This document shows positions 5,556 through 12,511 of a DNA stretch of 13,096 nt, piece after piece. How positions within the stretch are numbered: the stretch's first letter is position 1; the number at the start of each line of letters is the position of its first letter. Origin of the DNA: an uncultured Oscillospiraceae bacterium (GTDB lineage: Bacteria; Bacillota; Clostridia; Oscillospirales; Ruminococcaceae); contig CAJTSZ010000046.1 of assembly GCA_910578755.1 (NCBI GenBank), positions 1 to 13,096 on the forward strand, read 5' to 3'. A program made the translations under genes and the position numbers. The notes below the pieces were generated by a model, which was not told the origin of the DNA, ran no database searches, and saw only the letters and a program-made list of their open reading frames with translations.

Positions 5556-7520
5556 TTATTCAGCGTCAACAGTTTCTTCAGCTGCCTGAACAGCGTCGTC
5601 TGCTGCTTCTGCTTCTTCCAGCAAAGCTCTCATAGAAAGGCTTACGCGTTTTTTATCAAAGTCAATGTCGGTAATTTTAACATCAACTTCCTGGCCAACA
5701 GTAAGAACATCCTGCGGCTTATTAATTCTTTCGGTGGAGATTTGGGAGATATGAATTAAACCATCAACACCTGGCAGAATTTGAGCAAAGGCACCAAAGG
5801 TTGTCATAGAAACAACTTTTGCTTTGCAGGCAGAACCAATTTCAAAATCCCGTTTCAGCACTTCCCAAGGGTTGTCCTCGGTTTTCTTGTAGCCAAGGGA
5901 GATTTTTTTGTTTTCTGTGTCAATATCTTTCACATAAACTTCCAAAACATCGCCAACTTTAACAACGTCAGATGGGTGTTTAATTCTCAGCCAGGACAGT
6001 TCAGAAATGTGAACCATACCGTCTACGCCGCCCAAATCAACAAAAGCACCGTAGGAAGTCAGGGATTTTACGACGCCCTGGTATGTTTTGCCAACTTCTA
6101 CTGCGTTCCAGAACTGGTCTTCCAGCGCTTTTCTTTCTTCCTTCAAAACGTCCTTAATGGAACCAACGGCACGGTGACGTTTTTCGTTTACTTCACGGAT
6201 AACAAATTTTACTTCCTGTTTTAAAAGCTGTTCCAGTGGTTCGTTTTTGGAAACGCCAGAAAGGGAAGCAGGAATAAATACTTTTACGCCTTCGGTAACA
6301 GCTAGTACGCCGCCTTTTACAACGTCGGTAACTACACCGCTTAAAACCTCGTTTGTGCCAGCTGCTTTTGTTACTTTTTCAAAGCCAGCCTGGGCATCCA
6401 AACGTTTTTTGGAGAGCATTACAGTGCCTTCTACATCGTTTACGCGCAGAACAACAAATTCCAGTTCATCCCCTACCTTAACAATGTCTTCCGGTTTCAG
6501 GTTGGGGTTGCTTGTCAGTTCGCTGAGGGGAGCGTAACCGGCGTGCTTTGTGCCAATATCTACAGCAATTTCGTTTGGCGCAATGCTTGTTACAATACCC
6601 TTAACCTTCTCCCCTGTATATGTACTCTTGAACGATGCATTAAGCATCTCCTCAAAGGACATTCCTTCCAGATCTTTTTCAATCTCACACATGATTTTTT
6701 GTACCTCCTTAATTATGCAAACCGGTGTTGAAGCACCGGCTGTAACACCAACATTCATGACATGGCCGGGTTGGCTGTCATAAAGCTCCTGCGCTGTTTC
6801 TACCCACAAGGTTTGGCAGTAACGGCTACAGATTTCCGCAAGCTTTTTTGTATTAGAGCTGTGTTTGCCCCCAATTACAACCATTAAGTCCGAACGGGCG
6901 GCCAGGGCTGCGGCTTCCGTTTGACGAGTCAGTGTAGCTTTACATATTGTATCAAAAATTTTCAAGTTTGTATACAGTTTTTTCGCAGTTTCTACGCATT
7001 TTTTCCACTCATTTGCGTTAAATGTAGTTTGTGCTACCATCACACACTCTTTTTTTGACAAATTTACTATATAATTTGCCAGCTTTTGGAGTTCTTCGTC
7101 AGAATTAAATGTAACAAAAGTTGCATTACAATGCCCCATAATACCTTTTACTTCGCTGTGCTCCTGGTCCCCGGCAATAAGCACCAGGGTGTTTTCCCCT
7201 TGGGCAGCTACAATTTGGTGTATTTTTTTTACATAAGGGCAGGTAGCGTCAATAACAGGGAGGCCAAGGCTTTCCAGCTGGCGCAGGGTGGCGGCCGGTA
7301 CCCCGTGGGAACGCAGCACCACAGGCAGGGGCTGGGTAATTTCCTCCAAAGAATAGATAGGCGTGGCTCCCTTTTCCCGCAGGCTTTGCACTATTTGCGG
7401 GTTGTGGATGATTTCCCCCAGAGTGTACAGGGGGCCTTTTTTCAAATGATCTTCCACCATGGTTACAGCCCGGTTTACGCCAAAGCAAAAACCGGCAGTA
7501 TCGGCAACGGTAACTGGCAT
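5556..7520 (-). CDS. ispH: Bifunctional IspH (HMB-PP reductase) - ribosomal protein S1 fusion
   Basis: The N-terminal domain (about 1-285) is 4-hydroxy-3-methylbut-2-enyl diphosphate reductase, the last step of the MEP isoprenoid pathway. The [4Fe-4S] cysteines Cys12, Cys94 and Cys193 are present, with substrate residues His39, His72, His121, Glu123, Thr165-Thr166, Ser221-Ser222-Asn223 and Ser264. Four S1 RNA-binding repeats follow (about 303-373, 388-455, 475-545, 562-632), and then an acidic tail. Such IspH-S1 fusions are known in Clostridia. No separate rpsA is visible here. The AAAGGAGG 9 bases before the ATG overlaps the end of plsC, 3 bp upstream. The 654-residue length equals an IspH plus a four-repeat S1, with no sign of frameshift between them. 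Confidence 0.97.
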   Translation of the reverse strand: MPVTVADTAGFCFGVNRAVTMVEDHLKKGPLYTLGEIIHNPQIVQSLREKGATPIYSLEEITQPLPVVLRSHGVPAATLRQLESLGLPVIDATCPYVKKIHQIVAAQGENTLVLIAGDQEHSEVKGIMGHCNATFVTFNSDEELQKLANYIVNLSKKECVMVAQTTFNANEWKKCVETAKKLYTNLKIFDTICKATLTRQTEAAALAARSDLMVVIGGKHSSNTKKLAEICSRYCQTLWVETAQELYDSQPGHVMNVGVTAGASTPVCIIKEVQKIMCEIEKDLEGMSFEEMLNASFKSTYTGEKVKGIVTSIAPNEIAVDIGTKHAGYAPLSELTSNPNLKPEDIVKVGDELEFVVLRVNDVEGTVMLSKKRLDAQAGFEKVTKAAGTNEVLSGVVTDVVKGGVLAVTEGVKVFIPASLSGVSKNEPLEQLLKQEVKFVIREVNEKRHRAVGSIKDVLKEERKALEDQFWNAVEVGKTYQGVVKSLTSYGAFVDLGGVDGMVHISELSWLRIKHPSDVVKVGDVLEVYVKDIDTENKKISLGYKKTEDNPWEVLKRDFEIGSACKAKVVSMTTFGAFAQILPGVDGLIHISQISTERINKPQDVLTVGQEVDVKITDIDFDKKRVSLSMRALLEEAEAADDAVQAAEETVDAE

Positions 7521-7523
7521 GGG

Positions 7524-8150
7524 CTATTCCTCCTTTGGGGCGGGCAGGGCTGGCTGGTGCTGGGCTTTCAGATGCTCTACGGCGGCTTGGACAATGCGGG
7601 TGGCCTCCTTTAGCTCCCTGGGGGCGCCGGTGGAAAAACCAAGGCTTTGGTAGGGAATAACGGGGCCGTAATTTACAATTACCCGGGAACGGAACTTTTT
7701 GCCCTGGGTGTAGGTGATAGCGCAGGGGAAAATATCCGCTTTGGTCTGGCTGGCAATTAAAGAAAGGCCGGACTTAAACCGCAAAAGGCTGCCATCGGGG
7801 GAACGGGTGCCCTCGGGGAAAATACCCAGCACCCCGCCTTTGGCAATAATATCTGCGGCAGTGGAAATGGCAGTGGTGTCGCCAGTACCACGGCTGACAG
7901 GGAATACCCCCAGCCAACGGATAATATGCTTTAAAAAGGGCACCTCGAACAGTTCCGCTTTGCCCATAAACCGCAGCTTATATTTGCGGGGGACCCCCAG
8001 GCAGACAATGGTAGGGTCCAAACCGGAAATGTGGTTGCAGCAAAAAATAAACCCGCCCTCCTTAGGGACGTTTTCCAGGCCGTAAAACTCCAAGCGGAAC
8101 CACAGCCGCCACAAAATGCCTACAACAATATGGGCAATATTATAAAACAT
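7524..8150 (-). CDS. plsC: 1-acyl-sn-glycerol-3-phosphate acyltransferase (PlsC family)
   Basis: This enzyme would acylate lysophosphatidic acid to phosphatidic acid at the membrane. The 208-residue product carries the acyltransferase motifs NHISGLD (39-45, the H-x4-D catalytic pair His40/Asp45), a G-x-I-F/V-P-V-S-R block at about 81-87, and FPEGTRS (111-117). An N-terminal hydrophobic segment (about 5-18) suits membrane attachment. The start ATG overlaps the cmk stop by 11 bases, with AAAGGAA as ribosome binding site inside cmk, and the ispH start lies 3 bases after the stop, so the three genes form a tight operon. The exact acyl donor and acceptor are not determinable here. Confidence 0.93.
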   Translation of the reverse strand: MFYNIAHIVVGILWRLWFRLEFYGLENVPKEGGFIFCCNHISGLDPTIVCLGVPRKYKLRFMGKAELFEVPFLKHIIRWLGVFPVSRGTGDTTAISTAADIIAKGGVLGIFPEGTRSPDGSLLRFKSGLSLIASQTKADIFPCAITYTQGKKFRSRVIVNYGPVIPYQSLGFSTGAPRELKEATRIVQAAVEHLKAQHQPALPAPKEE

Positions 8151-8817
8151 GGCAAAACCGTTCCTTTATAATCAATTTAATCTGTTCCACCGTTTGCTCA
8201 AAATTAAGGCCGGTGGTATCCAGTAAAACAGCGTCCTGGGCCTGTTTTAAGGGGGCAACCTCCCGGTGGGAGTCCTGGTAATCCCGCTTTTGCACGTCGG
8301 CCAAAGTGTCCTCGTAGCTGGTAGGCAGGCCCTTGGCCTGGTATTCCAAAAAGCGGCGGCGGCTGCGCTCCTCTGGGGAGGCAGTAAGGAAAATTTTAAG
8401 GTCCGCATTGGGAAGCACCACAGTGCCAATATCCCGCCCGTCCATAATAACATCATATTCCTTAGCCATGTTTCGCTGCAAATCCAAAAGGAAGCTGCGC
8501 ACCTGGGGGATAGCGGAAACATTGGAGGATGCCATGGACATTTCCGGCAGGCGTATTTCCTGGGAAACATCCTTGCCGTTAAGGGAGATGCGCTGGCCGC
8601 CTTCCTGGGAGTAGGAAATGCCGATGTGAATGTTGGGAAGCTGGGGGATAACATCTTCAGGGTTTTTGGGGTTCAGCCCCTGCTGCAAAATATAGTAGCC
8701 AATAGTGCGGTACATGGCGCCAGTGTCTACATAAATCATTTGGCAGTCGGCGGCAAGGCGCTTAGCAACGGTACTTTTCCCGGCCCCGGCAGGGCCGTCA
8801 ATGGCAATAGAAAACAT
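8140..8817 (-). CDS. cmk: (d)CMP kinase
   Basis: Cytidylate kinase phosphorylates CMP and dCMP with ATP. The start is placed at 8817, giving 225 residues, the usual family length; the reading frame extends further upstream, but the extra 34 residues are not family-like and AAAGGAG lies about 9 bases before 8817. Motifs visible: P-loop GPAGAGKS (8-15), DTGAMYR (31-37), the CMP-binding I-R-L-P-E segment with SAIPQVR (101-107), and DGRDIGTVV (126-134). The C-terminal lid has Arg-rich E-R-S-R-R-R. It heads the operon with plsC and ispH-rpsA. cmk beside ribosomal protein S1 is a widely conserved arrangement. Confidence 0.96.
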   Translation of the reverse strand: MFSIAIDGPAGAGKSTVAKRLAADCQMIYVDTGAMYRTIGYYILQQGLNPKNPEDVIPQLPNIHIGISYSQEGGQRISLNGKDVSQEIRLPEMSMASSNVSAIPQVRSFLLDLQRNMAKEYDVIMDGRDIGTVVLPNADLKIFLTASPEERSRRRFLEYQAKGLPTSYEDTLADVQKRDYQDSHREVAPLKQAQDAVLLDTTGLNFEQTVEQIKLIIKERFCHVL

Positions 8818-8920
8818 AGGGAAAGGCTCCTTTGTATAAATTTCGCCCCGGATATTCCGGGCTGGAAAAACGGAAGAAACAACCATTCCGCAGGGATACC
8901 CGCTGGATGGTTGGGGCACT
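8818..8920 (-). other. cmk leader with an imperfect hairpin
   Basis: Between the tandem array and cmk, bases 8881-8912 form an imperfect hairpin (AACCAT with ATGGTT outside, GGG/CC and GC pairs inside), and 8847-8861 read CCCGGATATTCCGGG. No T-run follows either on the minus strand, so termination is unlikely. No separate promoter with both boxes is visible here for cmk. Confidence 0.4.
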
Positions 8921-9200
8921 AAAATATAATAACGGCTTTGCGGTTATTATACCATGAACACAACGTGTGAAATGGTATAATTGGCGGTTTCGCCGGTTGC
9001 GGCAGCTGGCAAAGCCAGCTGGGGCGAGGCGAACGCCACTTGAAATATAATAACCGCTTTGCGGTTATTATACCATGAAGCGCAAGCGTAATGGTATAAT
9101 CGCCCATCAAGTGCGGTTGCAAGCCGCTAGGCTTTTTCCCAGCTGGGGCGAGCACTTGAGGCATTAAAATGTAATAATCGCTTTGCGGTTATTATATCAT
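8921..9200. repeat. Tandem array of ~122-bp structured palindromic repeats (two full units and a partial third)
   Basis: Three units start at about 8922, 9043 and 9167. Each opens with a hairpin of TATAATAACCGC/GCGGTTATTATA type around TTT (8925-8951, 9046-9072, 9170-9196). In units 1 and 2 a second hairpin follows, formed by ATTATACCAT and ATGGTATAAT (8946-8955/8972-8981 and 9067-9076/9091-9100); it shares bases with the first, so the two are alternatives. Next comes a GC-rich section: unit 1 has CAGCTGGC/GCCAGCTG (9003-9021), unit 2 closes with CAAGTGC/GCACTTG (9108-9114/9152-9158). Both contain CCAGCTGGGGCGAG. Short reading frames across it look like chance. Confidence 0.8.
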
Positions 9201-9281
9201 AAATTTTAAAAATGGAATAGGGAAAAGCAAGAAAATTAGAAACATTTGTTACACATTGTCCTCAAAACGGTGGGAATACAG

Positions 9282-9310
9282 TGGAAAAAAGGGAAAATTT
9301 GCGGTATACT
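9282..9310 (+). promoter_or_regulatory. Possible promoter of the 49-residue membrane peptide
   Basis: TATACT (9305-9310) is a good -10 box. The -35 region at the right distance reads TGGAAA, a weak match (four of six). The start would fall near 9317, about 50 bases ahead of the ATG. Confidence 0.4.
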
Positions 9311-9368
9311 CAATAAAAAGGACAAAATACTAGGCGCTGCAAAGGCACAGCCAAAGGAGGAAAAGAAT

Positions 9369-9518
9369 ATGAAGCCAGAAAAAATAAACTTTTTTGTTGC
9401 CGGTATTGCAGCGGGCCTGGCCGTGGGCCTGCTGCTGCGCCACGCAGTCATTGGAACAATTATAGGCACCGCTGTTGGCACTGCTTTGGAACTGAAAAAG
9501 CCGGAGGATCAATGCTGA
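9369..9518 (+). CDS. 49-residue glycine-zipper membrane peptide, function unknown
   Basis: Translation from ATG 9369 is supported by AGGAGG (9355-9360) 8 bases upstream; the reading frame is open further upstream, but no ribosome binding site supports an earlier start. The product MKPEKINFFVAGIAAGLAVG continues through a hydrophobic helix rich in evenly spaced Gly and Ala (G-I-A-A-G, G-L-L-L, G-T-I-I-G-T-A-V-G-T) and ends in a short charged tail. This is the pattern of a glycine-zipper membrane segment, perhaps a helical hairpin. Its neighbours are a tandem repeat array and a convergent flavoprotein, which say nothing about its role. I cannot assign a family. Confidence 0.65.
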   Translation: MKPEKINFFVAGIAAGLAVGLLLRHAVIGTIIGTAVGTALELKKPEDQC

Positions 9519-9623
9519 ACCATTTGTATTGTGGGGAACCGTGTGTTTCACAAGTTGTTTGGGAAGAAGTAGGGGAAGCCCTTGAAGGTGCAAGCAGAAG
9601 TAGAAAGGCCAAAATATAATAAG

Positions 9624-9664
9624 AAAACAAGGTTCACCACATATAGTGGGGGACCTTGTTTTTA
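9624..9664. terminator. Bidirectional terminator between convergent genes
   Basis: AAACAAGGT and ACCTTGTTT form the base of the stem, with CCAC/GTGG inside around ATATA. T-rich tracts lie on both sides (TTTTT on the plus strand, TTTTCTTATT on the minus strand). It ends the small membrane-peptide transcript and the minus-strand flavoprotein gene, whose stop is 8 bases away. Confidence 0.85.
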
Positions 9665-9671
9665 TAGTGAA

Positions 9672-10919
9672 TTATGGCTTGCCAACAGCATTTCCCGCGG
9701 CAAAGCCGGTAGAAAAGGCAATTTGCAGGTTAAAGCCGCCGGTATAGCCGTCCACGTCCAGCACCTCGCCGGCAAAGTAAAGGCCGGGTACCTTTTTGGA
9801 TTCCATGGTTTTGGGGGAAACCTCCTTTACCTCTACGCCGCCGCTGGTTACAACCGCCTCCTCAATGGGTCGGAAGCATTTGGGGGCAAGGGGAAAGGCT
9901 TTGATGGTTTCCCCCAGCCTTTGGCGCTGCTCCCGGGTAATTTGGTTTACCTTTGTTTCCCCGGGGATGCCGCAGCGGCTTACTACAACGGGAATCATTT
10001 TGCGGGGCAGCAACAGGGAAAGGGAATTTATAAAAGCTTTGTTTTGGAACTGGGTAAAATCCCGCAGAAGGCGGGCGTCTAACTGCTGGGGGGAAAGGCC
10101 GGGCTTCATATCAACCAACAGCTTATAGCGGGAAAGGTCGCCGCCCATGCTGCAGCTGGCGCTAAGTACAAGGGGGCCGGAAACCCCAAAGTGGGTAAAA
10201 AGCATTTCCCCAAGTTCACTGAAAACCTGCTTATTTGTCTTGGTATCCATCACTGTAAGGGTAACATTTTTTAAGGAAAGGCCCATAAGGTCAGCGCAGC
10301 AGCTGTCGTGGCAGACAATGGGCACCAGGGAGGGCTTCAGCCTTGTTACAGTATGGCCTGCCTGGCGGGCCAGAGCGTAGCCGTCGCCGGTGGAGCCGGT
10401 GCCGGGGTAGCTTTTGCCCCCCGTTGCAACCAGGACGTTGGGGGCGCGGCAGGTTTGGCCGTCCGCCATTTTTACCCCTGCCGCCCGGCCTTCCTCCAGC
10501 AGCAGGGAGGCAACAGGGGCGCCGCAGCGTATGGTGCAGCCCAAAGCCTTGGCCCTGCCGGAAAGGGCAGCGGCAATATCCCCAGCTTTATCGGACTGGG
10601 GGAACACCCTTTGTCCCCTTTCTACTTTTAAAGGGACACCCAATTCCTCAAAAAAGCCCATAATTTCGTAGGGGCTGCAGTTACTTAGGCTGCTGTACAA
10701 AAAGCGGGAGTTGGTGGTAACGTTGGGCATAAATTCTTCCACAGTACAGCAGTTAGTTACGTTGCAGCGGCCCTTGCCGGTAATAAGTATTTTGCGGCCG
10801 GGACGGTCCATTTTTTCTAAAATTATAACGGAAAGGCCCCGCTGGGCAGCCTGAATACCGGCCATAAGCCCAGCGGCCCCGGCGCCAATTACAATAAGGT
10901 CACAATTAAAAGGCGTCAT
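9672..10919 (-). CDS. HI0933/BaiN-type FAD-dependent oxidoreductase (aminoacetone oxidase family label)
   Basis: This is a flavoprotein of the HI0933 family. A Rossmann dinucleotide motif GAGAAG opens it (about residues 12-17), followed by the family signature GRKILITGKGRCNVTN, a V-E-x-G-Q-R-V-F-P-x-S motif, GGKSYPGTGSTGDG, and the C-terminal FAD block from V-T-S-G-G-V to GLYFAGEVLDVDGYTGGFN. One member, BaiN of bile-acid-converting clostridia, has been linked to bile acid reduction, but most members have no proven substrate, so the aminoacetone oxidase label is weak. The start at 10919 (415 residues) is set by AAAGGA 11 bases upstream; ATG 10928 is possible. The gene overlaps the RpiR-family regulator by 14 bases, implying coupled translation. 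Confidence 0.92.
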   Translation of the reverse strand: MTPFNCDLIVIGAGAAGLMAGIQAAQRGLSVIILEKMDRPGRKILITGKGRCNVTNCCTVEEFMPNVTTNSRFLYSSLSNCSPYEIMGFFEELGVPLKVERGQRVFPQSDKAGDIAAALSGRAKALGCTIRCGAPVASLLLEEGRAAGVKMADGQTCRAPNVLVATGGKSYPGTGSTGDGYALARQAGHTVTRLKPSLVPIVCHDSCCADLMGLSLKNVTLTVMDTKTNKQVFSELGEMLFTHFGVSGPLVLSASCSMGGDLSRYKLLVDMKPGLSPQQLDARLLRDFTQFQNKAFINSLSLLLPRKMIPVVVSRCGIPGETKVNQITREQRQRLGETIKAFPLAPKCFRPIEEAVVTSGGVEVKEVSPKTMESKKVPGLYFAGEVLDVDGYTGGFNLQIAFSTGFAAGNAVGKP

Positions 10920-11790
10920 TTTTTTCATCGTCCTTTGCTTTTTCATATACATTGTATTCGTCCCAGATGCGTTCCAGCTCGGAGAAGGTTTGGCTGATTT
11001 CACCCTGTTTTTCCAAGCCTACGGCAACTACCAAGGCGTTAATCAGGCTTAAGGGGGCAACCAGGGAATCTACAAAGGAGGCCATATCGCTGCGGGCGCA
11101 CAGGCAGGTGTCGGAGGAGGCGGCAAGGGGGGAGCTTAGGCTGTCTGTAATGGAAATTACATGGGCGCCCCGGTTGCGGGCATAATTCGCCGCTTTAATG
11201 GTGCGCTGGGAGTAGCGGGGAAAGCTGATGGCTATAAGCACATCGTCCTGGTTCATGCGGAAAATTTGCTCAAACATTTCACTGGTGCTGTTGGTGTTTA
11301 CAAGGCGTACATTGTCGAAAATATGGTTAAAGTAAAAGCTTAAAAAATTTGCTAGGGAGGCGGCACTGCGGATACCCAAAATATAAATTTTGCGGGCTTG
11401 TATAATTTGCGTAACAGCCTCGTTAAAGCCTTGATGGTCAATTTCTTCCATGGTGTGCTTAATGCGGTCAATATCCATTTGCAGGACCTTGTTTACCACG
11501 TCGGCCCGGCCAATCTGCTCGTTGGTAATCTCAATACGCTGCACCGAGGTTAAGCGGTTGCGTATAATTTTTTGCAGCTTGTGCTGGAAGGCGGGGTAGC
11601 CGTCGCACCCAACCTCGGAGGCAAAGCGCACCACGGTGGATTCACTTACGCCTACCGTGACGCCAAGCTTCGCAGCCGTCATAAACGCGGCGCGCTCGTA
11701 ATGCTCCAAAATATATCGTGCAATGGTGCGCTGCCCTTTGGATAAAGAGGGTATGCGCTGTTCTATTTCTGTTAAAAAGTTTGCTGCCAT
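10906..11790 (-). CDS. MurR/RpiR-family transcriptional regulator
   Basis: The 294-residue product has the two-domain layout of this family: an N-terminal helix-turn-helix (about 1-77, with A-K-L-G-V-T-V-G-V-S-E-S-T-V-V-R-F typical of the recognition region) and a SIS sugar-phosphate-binding domain (about 125-255, with IYILGIRSAASL and LIAISFPRYSQRT). Members usually sense phosphosugars such as N-acetylmuramate-6-phosphate, but no sugar-catabolic gene is adjacent, so the ligand is open. AAGGTGAG lies a few bases ahead of the ATG. A hairpin GCTGCC-CAA-GGCAGC at 11840-11854, 50 bases upstream, is a conceivable operator for autoregulation. It is co-transcribed with the flavoprotein downstream. 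Confidence 0.92.
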   Translation of the reverse strand: MAANFLTEIEQRIPSLSKGQRTIARYILEHYERAAFMTAAKLGVTVGVSESTVVRFASEVGCDGYPAFQHKLQKIIRNRLTSVQRIEITNEQIGRADVVNKVLQMDIDRIKHTMEEIDHQGFNEAVTQIIQARKIYILGIRSAASLANFLSFYFNHIFDNVRLVNTNSTSEMFEQIFRMNQDDVLIAISFPRYSQRTIKAANYARNRGAHVISITDSLSSPLAASSDTCLCARSDMASFVDSLVAPLSLINALVVAVGLEKQGEISQTFSELERIWDEYNVYEKAKDDEKNDAF

Positions 11791-12163
11791 AGTTGCTCAC
11801 CTTACTTTTCCGGGGCCAAAACAGCCTGACTATTGTTGCGCTGCCCAAGGCAGCCCTGTACAGTTTTTATTTTAACCAATCGGGGAGAAAAAATCAAGAA
11901 AAATTGCAGGAAATAGGTCATGGCTCTTGCAATTTCTACAGAAAATACAGAGATATATTGGCAAAAGAAGAAAATAAAAGAAAGAAATCATTCATTTTAT
12001 TTTTACGGGCATAAAGGGGAAATAGGCCGGCGCTTGGCGCTTTACAGGTTGAAATAGAGGTAAAACAGGTTTATTTTTTACATCTAAAATGCTTTTTGGC
12101 CAGTTTTAAGGTTTTGTGCCACTGTTTATAGGTGATAAATTATAGCAAAAAAATGTTGCTATA

Positions 12164-12172
12164 TGGTATAAT
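12164..12172 (+). promoter_or_regulatory. Extended -10 promoter element
   Basis: TGGTATAAT is an exact extended -10 (TG-N-TATAAT). The -35 region 17 bases upstream is poor. If used, transcription would begin near 12179, about 330 bases ahead of the ROK gene, giving a long leader. Confidence 0.4.
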
Positions 12173-12435
12173 TATAAAAATGAAGTAACGGGAAAGGACA
12201 GGGAAAAAACAATTCTCCACATAAATTCAGATGTATTCCCTAAAAGAACAAAATAAAATTATCAACTTTGTAGAAAAAGCAGTTCGGTATAGGAAAACCT
12301 ATGGAATTATAAATTTTGCTGTGCTAAAATAATAACTAAAAGTATAAATATCCAAAACAAAATGTTGCTGCGTTTTTTAGACATTTTTAGCTTTGGCACT
12401 TTGGCTGCAGGGGCAGGATGTTTTGCAAGTAAGAA

Positions 12436-12465
12436 AAGCACAACCTGTAAAAAAGGATGTGCCTT
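12436..12465 (+). other. Imperfect stem-loop ahead of the ROK gene
   Basis: AAGCACAACC (12435-12444) and GGATGTGCCTT (12455-12465) pair with a mismatch and a bulge around a 10-base A-rich loop. It ends about 33 bases before the AGGAGG of the ROK gene. It may be an operator or leader hairpin; there is no T-run. Confidence 0.35.
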
Positions 12466-12511
12466 AAGGTTTAGGAATATGGAATTTTGAAGGAGTTAGG
12501 AGGGGGAAAAT

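Larger units (their letters stand above)
11791..12511. other. AT-rich divergent intergenic region, no gene seen
   Basis: About 720 bases separate the minus-strand RpiR regulator from the plus-strand ROK gene. An open frame at 11793-12014 lacks a ribosome binding site and family features, so I leave it out. The region holds the hairpin at 11840-11854, an extended -10 at 12164-12172, and an imperfect hairpin at 12436-12465. Composition drops to strongly AT-rich between about 11860 and 12360. No tRNA-like or recognised riboswitch core was found. Confidence 0.6.

Noticed and set aside
7086..7613. 175-codon plus-strand frame
   Set aside because: It is antisense to the IspH domain, which has all catalytic residues on the minus strand.
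8919..9164. 81-codon minus-strand frame inside the tandem array
   Set aside because: It covers hairpin repeats only, has no ribosome binding site, and its composition follows the repeat rather than a protein.
8921..9200. CRISPR array
   Set aside because: The period is about 122 bp, the repeat is an internally palindromic complex, the intervals between hairpins are themselves repeated, and no cas gene is nearby.
11793..12014. 73-codon plus-strand frame in the RpiR/ROK intergenic region
   Set aside because: It starts in the regulator's leader on the opposite strand, lacks a ribosome binding site, and looks like translated AT-rich spacer.
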